Shown: in pieces, positions 20,581 to 23,283 of the stretch
Layout of the letters: each line of letters starts with the position of its first letter
Numbering within the stretch: the first letter of the stretch is position 1
From: Candidatus Methanocomedens sp.
Lineage (GTDB): Archaea > Halobacteriota > Methanosarcinia > Methanosarcinales > Methanocomedenaceae
Assembly (NCBI GenBank): GCA_009649835.1
Contig: PYCK01000239.1
Span: 1-23,283, forward strand
Direction of reading: 5' to 3'
DNA: 23,283 bases
The notes under the pieces: generated by a model
Databases searched by the model: none
Told to the model about the DNA's origin: nothing
The model's input: the letters and a program-made list of their open reading frames with translations, nothing else
Translations under genes and position numbers: made by a program

Positions 20581-21529
20581 TCTTGAATGTTTCGTATTCT
20601 TTGCTTGCCAGAGCCAGAGCAACTTCATGACTGATCTGTCCGGCATTGGTGAGTATTTCGTATTCACTGAACTTCAGGAATGCATTCAGTTTTTCAATCC
20701 AGTCTTTCATGTACATTGGCTTATTACGAACCGCCTGTAATTCCGCATAGTCAAGATACATCGTGACTATACGGTTCAAATGATCAAGTTCTGTTTTGTC
20801 CAGATAGTTTTTTGCTATGGCAACATCACCTGGCATGATCTTACCATCCGGTCCTTTTCGCCATGATGTCAATCCCATATTTGGCTTGTCGCTCCTGGCT
20901 CGTTCGGCTACAATTTCCGCAGCGGTCTGTCCGGTAATGGCAAAGTGCAATTTGTTCTGTACCGTCGCAAAGAACTGTTTGGTATCCTCTGCTTTTGGTG
21001 CATAGTCAATAGAAGTAGCGTAAATATCGGTAATTTTCTGATACAACATCCGCTCACTGGAACGGATATCCCGGATCTCTTCGAGTAAGTCATCGAAATA
21101 TCGCGCACTGAAACGGGATCCATATTTGAATCGGTCGCTGTCAATCGTAAAGCCTTTATGGATATATTGTTGAAGAATTGAAATTGCCCATTGACGGAAC
21201 TGTGTGCCGCGTTCTGAGTTAACCCTGTATCCCACTGCGATAATTGCTTCAAGCGAATAACACCTTATAGTACGGGTAACTTCGCGATTACCTTCAATTT
21301 GAACTGTCGAGTAATCCTCAATAGTTGCCGATTTATCAAGTTCATTCTCATCATATATTTTTTTTAGGTGCAATGAGATATTGCCTACGCTGCATCCGAA
21401 TAACTCTGCCATTCGCTTTTGCGGAAGCCAGATGTTTTCATTTGCGTATAGCACCTCAATGTTTATTTTTCCATCAGGAGCTTGATAAACGGTAATTTGA
21501 TTGTCGGGCAATTTTTTATTTGTAGTCAT
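20501..21529 (-). CDS. RhuM-family protein, copy 1 (next to hsdR)
   Basis: 342 residues from the ATG at 21529 (MTTNKKLPDNQITVYQ). The N-terminal DNA-binding-like domain is WLPQKRMAELFGCSVGNISL, then YSLEAIIAVGYRVNSERGTQ. The C-terminal domain is NKLHFAITGQTAAEIVAER, then NMGLTSWRKGPDGKI and DVAIAKNYLDKTELDHLNR, ending QDENYISDFDKEVWR. This is the full-length Virulence_RhuM layout. Such genes recur inside type I restriction loci, but their function is unresolved. The gene overlaps hsdR and the next RhuM gene by 14 bases each, so all three are coupled. Its N-terminus differs from the other copies but shares MTTNK with hsdR. Confidence 0.85.
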   Translation of the reverse strand: MTTNKKLPDNQITVYQAPDGKINIEVLYANENIWLPQKRMAELFGCSVGNISLHLKKIYDENELDKSATIEDYSTVQIEGNREVTRTIRCYSLEAIIAVGYRVNSERGTQFRQWAISILQQYIHKGFTIDSDRFKYGSRFSARYFDDLLEEIRDIRSSERMLYQKITDIYATSIDYAPKAEDTKQFFATVQNKLHFAITGQTAAEIVAERARSDKPNMGLTSWRKGPDGKIMPGDVAIAKNYLDKTELDHLNRIVTMYLDYAELQAVRNKPMYMKDWIEKLNAFLKFSEYEILTNAGQISHEVALALASKEYETFKKIQDENYISDFDKEVWRLREGKDDYK

Positions 21530-21595
21530 ATTTACCCTCCCTAATGCGCCACACCTCTTTGTCAAAATCGGAAATGTAATTTTCATCCTGAATTA
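21516..21595 (-). repeat. 80-bp direct repeat at the RhuM copy 2/copy 1 junction
   Basis: Partner of the block at 20501-20580, about 1 kb away in the same orientation. The shared MTTNK start means that RhuM copy 1 begins with the same coding bases as hsdR, unlike copy 2 and the chimera. Duplication or gene conversion therefore included the start of the downstream gene. Confidence 0.85.
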
Positions 21596-22547
21596 CCCGA
21601 TATTCTTCGTATTCCTGCCCGGCTTTTAACTTCGCTTCCAGTGCGCTGACTTTACCTTTATCCTGTAGTATCGGGTAACTGGATAATTCCAGGAAACTAT
21701 GGAGAAATTGACCCCAGTCCTGCATTTTCATAAGAATCTGTCGCTGTGCCCGGTTTTCCGCTAAATCGAGATATGCGGAGATGATCTGGTTCAGTTCCTT
21801 GATGTGGGCTTCGCCCAGGTAATTTTTAGCAATGGAAACATCTGACTTCATTATTTTCCCATCAGGCGCCTGCTTCCAGTTTGTCAGACCCATGTGGAGC
21901 TTTGTTGCATCTGCTGAATCGTAGATGATCTCTGCCGCCGTTTTTCCGGTGATTGCCCAGTGGAGCTTGTTCTGAACTGTTGCGAAAAACTCCTTTGTTA
22001 TTGGGGAGTTTTTGTCATAATCGGCAGCAAGGGCGTAGATGTCAGTGATCTTTTGGTAGAACCGGCGCTCACTTGCGCGGATCTCCCTGATTCGCTCAAG
22101 GAGTTCTTCGAAATAGTCTTTGCCGAATAGTTTTCCCTGTTTGAGGCGTTCGTCATCCATTACGAATCCTTTGATGATGTATTCTTTCAGGGTTTTGGTT
22201 GCCCAGATGCGGAATTGGGTGGCCTGGTAGGAGTTGACGCGGTATCCGACCGCAATGATGGCGTCGAGGTTGTAGAATTCCATTTCCCGGCGGACCTTCC
22301 TATTACCCTCTTTTTGAACTGTTTCCAAAATGGAAATAGTTGAATCTTTTCTCAACTCCCCTGTTTCATAGATGTTTGCCAGATGCTTGCTGATGGCAGG
22401 TACCTTTACTTCAAACAATCCGGACATTGCTTTCTGGGTGAGCCATACGGTTTCATCCTTCAATATAACTTCTACATTTACATCCCCATCATTTGAGGTA
22501 TAGAGGATGAAATCGGATTGTTGTTTTACAATATCTCTTTTGTTCAT
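21516..22547 (-). CDS. RhuM-family protein, copy 2
   Basis: 343 residues. It begins MNKRDIVKQQSDFILYTSND and has the N-terminal domain (VWLTQKAMSGLFEVKVPAIS, then DAIIAVGYRVNSYQATQFR) and the full C-terminal domain (NKLHWAITGKTAAEIIYDSA, DVSIAKNYLGEAHIKELNQ). It ends QDENYISDFDKEVWR, as copy 1 does. The start overlaps the stop of the upstream chimera by four bases (ATGA). The N-terminal third is closest to the chimera, with 60 of 62 bases identical at 22165-22226 versus 22725-22786. It is therefore probably the parent of the chimeric fragment. Confidence 0.86.
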   Translation of the reverse strand: MNKRDIVKQQSDFILYTSNDGDVNVEVILKDETVWLTQKAMSGLFEVKVPAISKHLANIYETGELRKDSTISILETVQKEGNRKVRREMEFYNLDAIIAVGYRVNSYQATQFRIWATKTLKEYIIKGFVMDDERLKQGKLFGKDYFEELLERIREIRASERRFYQKITDIYALAADYDKNSPITKEFFATVQNKLHWAITGKTAAEIIYDSADATKLHMGLTNWKQAPDGKIMKSDVSIAKNYLGEAHIKELNQIISAYLDLAENRAQRQILMKMQDWGQFLHSFLELSSYPILQDKGKVSALEAKLKAGQEYEEYRVIQDENYISDFDKEVWRIREGKYDYK

Positions 22548-23107
22548 ATACCAGCCTCGTGTTGCTCTAATTTCACTCTGACTTCCCCGCTCATGAGTTT
22601 TGGTAATAGTGCATCACGGAGTTTTTGCAGGGTGTGGATTTGGGTACTATTTGTTGAGATTTTATCAAAACAATCCTTGCCGAAAACCTGATTGCACTGC
22701 TTGAACCGCTCATCATCCAGCACAAATCCTTTGATGATGAATTCTTTCAGGGTTTTGGTTGCCCAGATACGGAATTGGGTGGCCTGAACACTGTTGACAC
22801 GATATCCGACCGAGATAATGGCATCGAGGTTGTAGAAATCAAGTTTTCTTGTTACCTGCCTTTTACCTTCATTTTGAACTGCTCGAATTTTTCGAGTAGT
22901 TGCTTTTTCATCAAGTTCACCGGACCTGAAAATCTCTTTTAAATGGTAGGTAATCGTGTGGCTTTCAACGCCAAAAAGTAAGCCCATAGCCTTTTGTGTA
23001 AGCCAGATGTTTTCGTCCTGTAATACAACATCAACTTTTATCTGACCGTCTGTTGATGTATAGAGAAGAAAATCGGATTGTTGCTTTGCAATTTCATCTT
23101 TGCTCAT
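22544..23107 (-). CDS. Chimera: RhuM N-terminal domain fused to HsdS C-terminal tail, copy 1
   Basis: 187 residues. Residues 1 to about 140 are a RhuM N-terminal domain (IWLTQKAMGLLFGVESHTIT, then DAIISVGYRVNSVQATQFR, then GFVLDDERFKQCNQVFGKD). The sequence then switches to the conserved end of type I specificity subunits (FDKISTNSTQIHTLQKL, then RDALLPKLMSGEVRV). The RhuM C-terminal domain and both HsdS target-recognition domains are absent. The HsdS tail normally forms part of the coiled-coil end that contacts HsdM. ATGA overlaps link it to the genes on both sides. It could be a functional adaptor or a remnant of recombination; the intact frame and good coupling favour expression. Confidence 0.75.
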   Translation of the reverse strand: MSKDEIAKQQSDFLLYTSTDGQIKVDVVLQDENIWLTQKAMGLLFGVESHTITYHLKEIFRSGELDEKATTRKIRAVQNEGKRQVTRKLDFYNLDAIISVGYRVNSVQATQFRIWATKTLKEFIIKGFVLDDERFKQCNQVFGKDCFDKISTNSTQIHTLQKLRDALLPKLMSGEVRVKLEQHEAGI

Positions 23108-23240
23108 ATAGCTGCCTCACCTTTAGCTGATTTTACCGGCACTTCCCCGCTCATTAGCTTTGGCAATAGGATGTCCTGCAGTTTTTCGAGGGTGCGGATT
23201 TGGCTGCTATTTATTGAGATTCTATCAAAATAGTCCTTGC
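22559..23240 (-). repeat. 560-bp-period tandem duplication of the chimeric ORF
   Basis: The HsdS-tail segments at about 22559-22680 and 23119-23240 align without gaps at a 560-base offset with moderate divergence. The RhuM parts flank them on the right of each copy. The offset equals the 564-base chimera minus the four-base overlap, so the repeat unit is one gene. The second copy continues outside the window. Confidence 0.75.
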
Positions 23241-23283
23241 CGAATAGTTTTCCCTGTTTGAGCCGCTCATCATCCAGCACAAA
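23104..23283 (-). CDS. Chimera of RhuM and HsdS tail, copy 2 (partial, runs off the window)
   Basis: 59 residues visible, open to the right edge. They read FVLDDERLKQGKLFGKDYFD, then RISINSSQIRTLEKLQDILL and PKLMSGEVPV, ending with a short Lys/Ala tail. RhuM sequence joins the HsdS tail at the same point as in copy 1. Aligned with copy 1 it shows an exact 560-base period, so this is a tandem duplicate that has since diverged. Its TGA overlaps the ATG of copy 1 (ATGA). Whether the upstream part is a complete RhuM domain or a real HsdS cannot be seen. Confidence 0.7.
   Translation of the reverse strand, partial: FVLDDERLKQGKLFGKDYFDRISINSSQIRTLEKLQDILLPKLMSGEVPVKSAKGEAAI

Noticed and set aside
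20515..20667. Longer HsdR start at 20667
   Set aside because: The extra residues are an out-of-frame reading of the conserved RhuM end. The same peptide-like string (KIxFPILTKxxGALGRV) precedes RhuM copy 1, and a ribosome binding site sits directly before the ATG at 20514.

Overview
The window looks like a chromosomal segment of a methanogen-related euryarchaeon, most likely Methanosarcinales or an ANME-2/Methanoperedens-like relative (an inference from gene content, not a species call). The reasons are the archaeal topoisomerase VI pair directly beside a bacterial-type DNA gyrase pair, archaeal small regulators, GGTG/GGAGG ribosome binding sites and AT-rich TATA-like leaders.

Layout: (1) 1-1260, minus strand: part of a two-ORF transposon. 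The two frames overlap, an A9 run sits where a -1 slip would join them, and the second ORF is broken by an in-frame stop. (2) 1261-1890: mostly non-coding, with a frameshifted relic resembling a nucleoside-recognition (gate) membrane protein. (3) 1892-3880, plus strand: a secreted PepSY-domain protein, several very small ORFs, two similar one-helix-plus-coiled-coil membrane proteins and an ArsR-type winged-helix regulator. (4) 3894-5588: two class I SAM methyltransferases (minus strand) and a small four-helix membrane protein (plus strand). (5) 5596-16494, minus strand: a long co-directional run read in the order top6B, top6A, gyrB, gyrA, scpA, scpB, FAD-dependent oxidoreductase. It combines topoisomerase VI, gyrase and the non-SMC condensin subunits, with overlaps at most junctions. 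scpB carries a long extra domain and a 12-bp tandem repeat that encodes a four-residue repeat. (6) 16611-16841: a stand-alone Lrp/AsnC effector (RAM) domain protein. (7) 17236 to the window end, minus strand: the downstream part of a type I restriction-modification locus. It holds hsdR, two full-length RhuM-family genes, and two tandem copies (560-bp period) of a chimeric ORF. In each chimera the N-terminal part of RhuM is joined to the conserved C-terminal tail of HsdS. hsdM and a complete hsdS are not in the window.

The two most unusual parts are the RhuM/HsdS-tail array, which looks like an actively recombining defence locus with translationally coupled genes, and the transposase frameshift arrangement at the left edge. 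The chromosome-topology operon in the middle is built from well-known families, but the ScpB architecture and the repeated motif in the scpA leader deserve a look.
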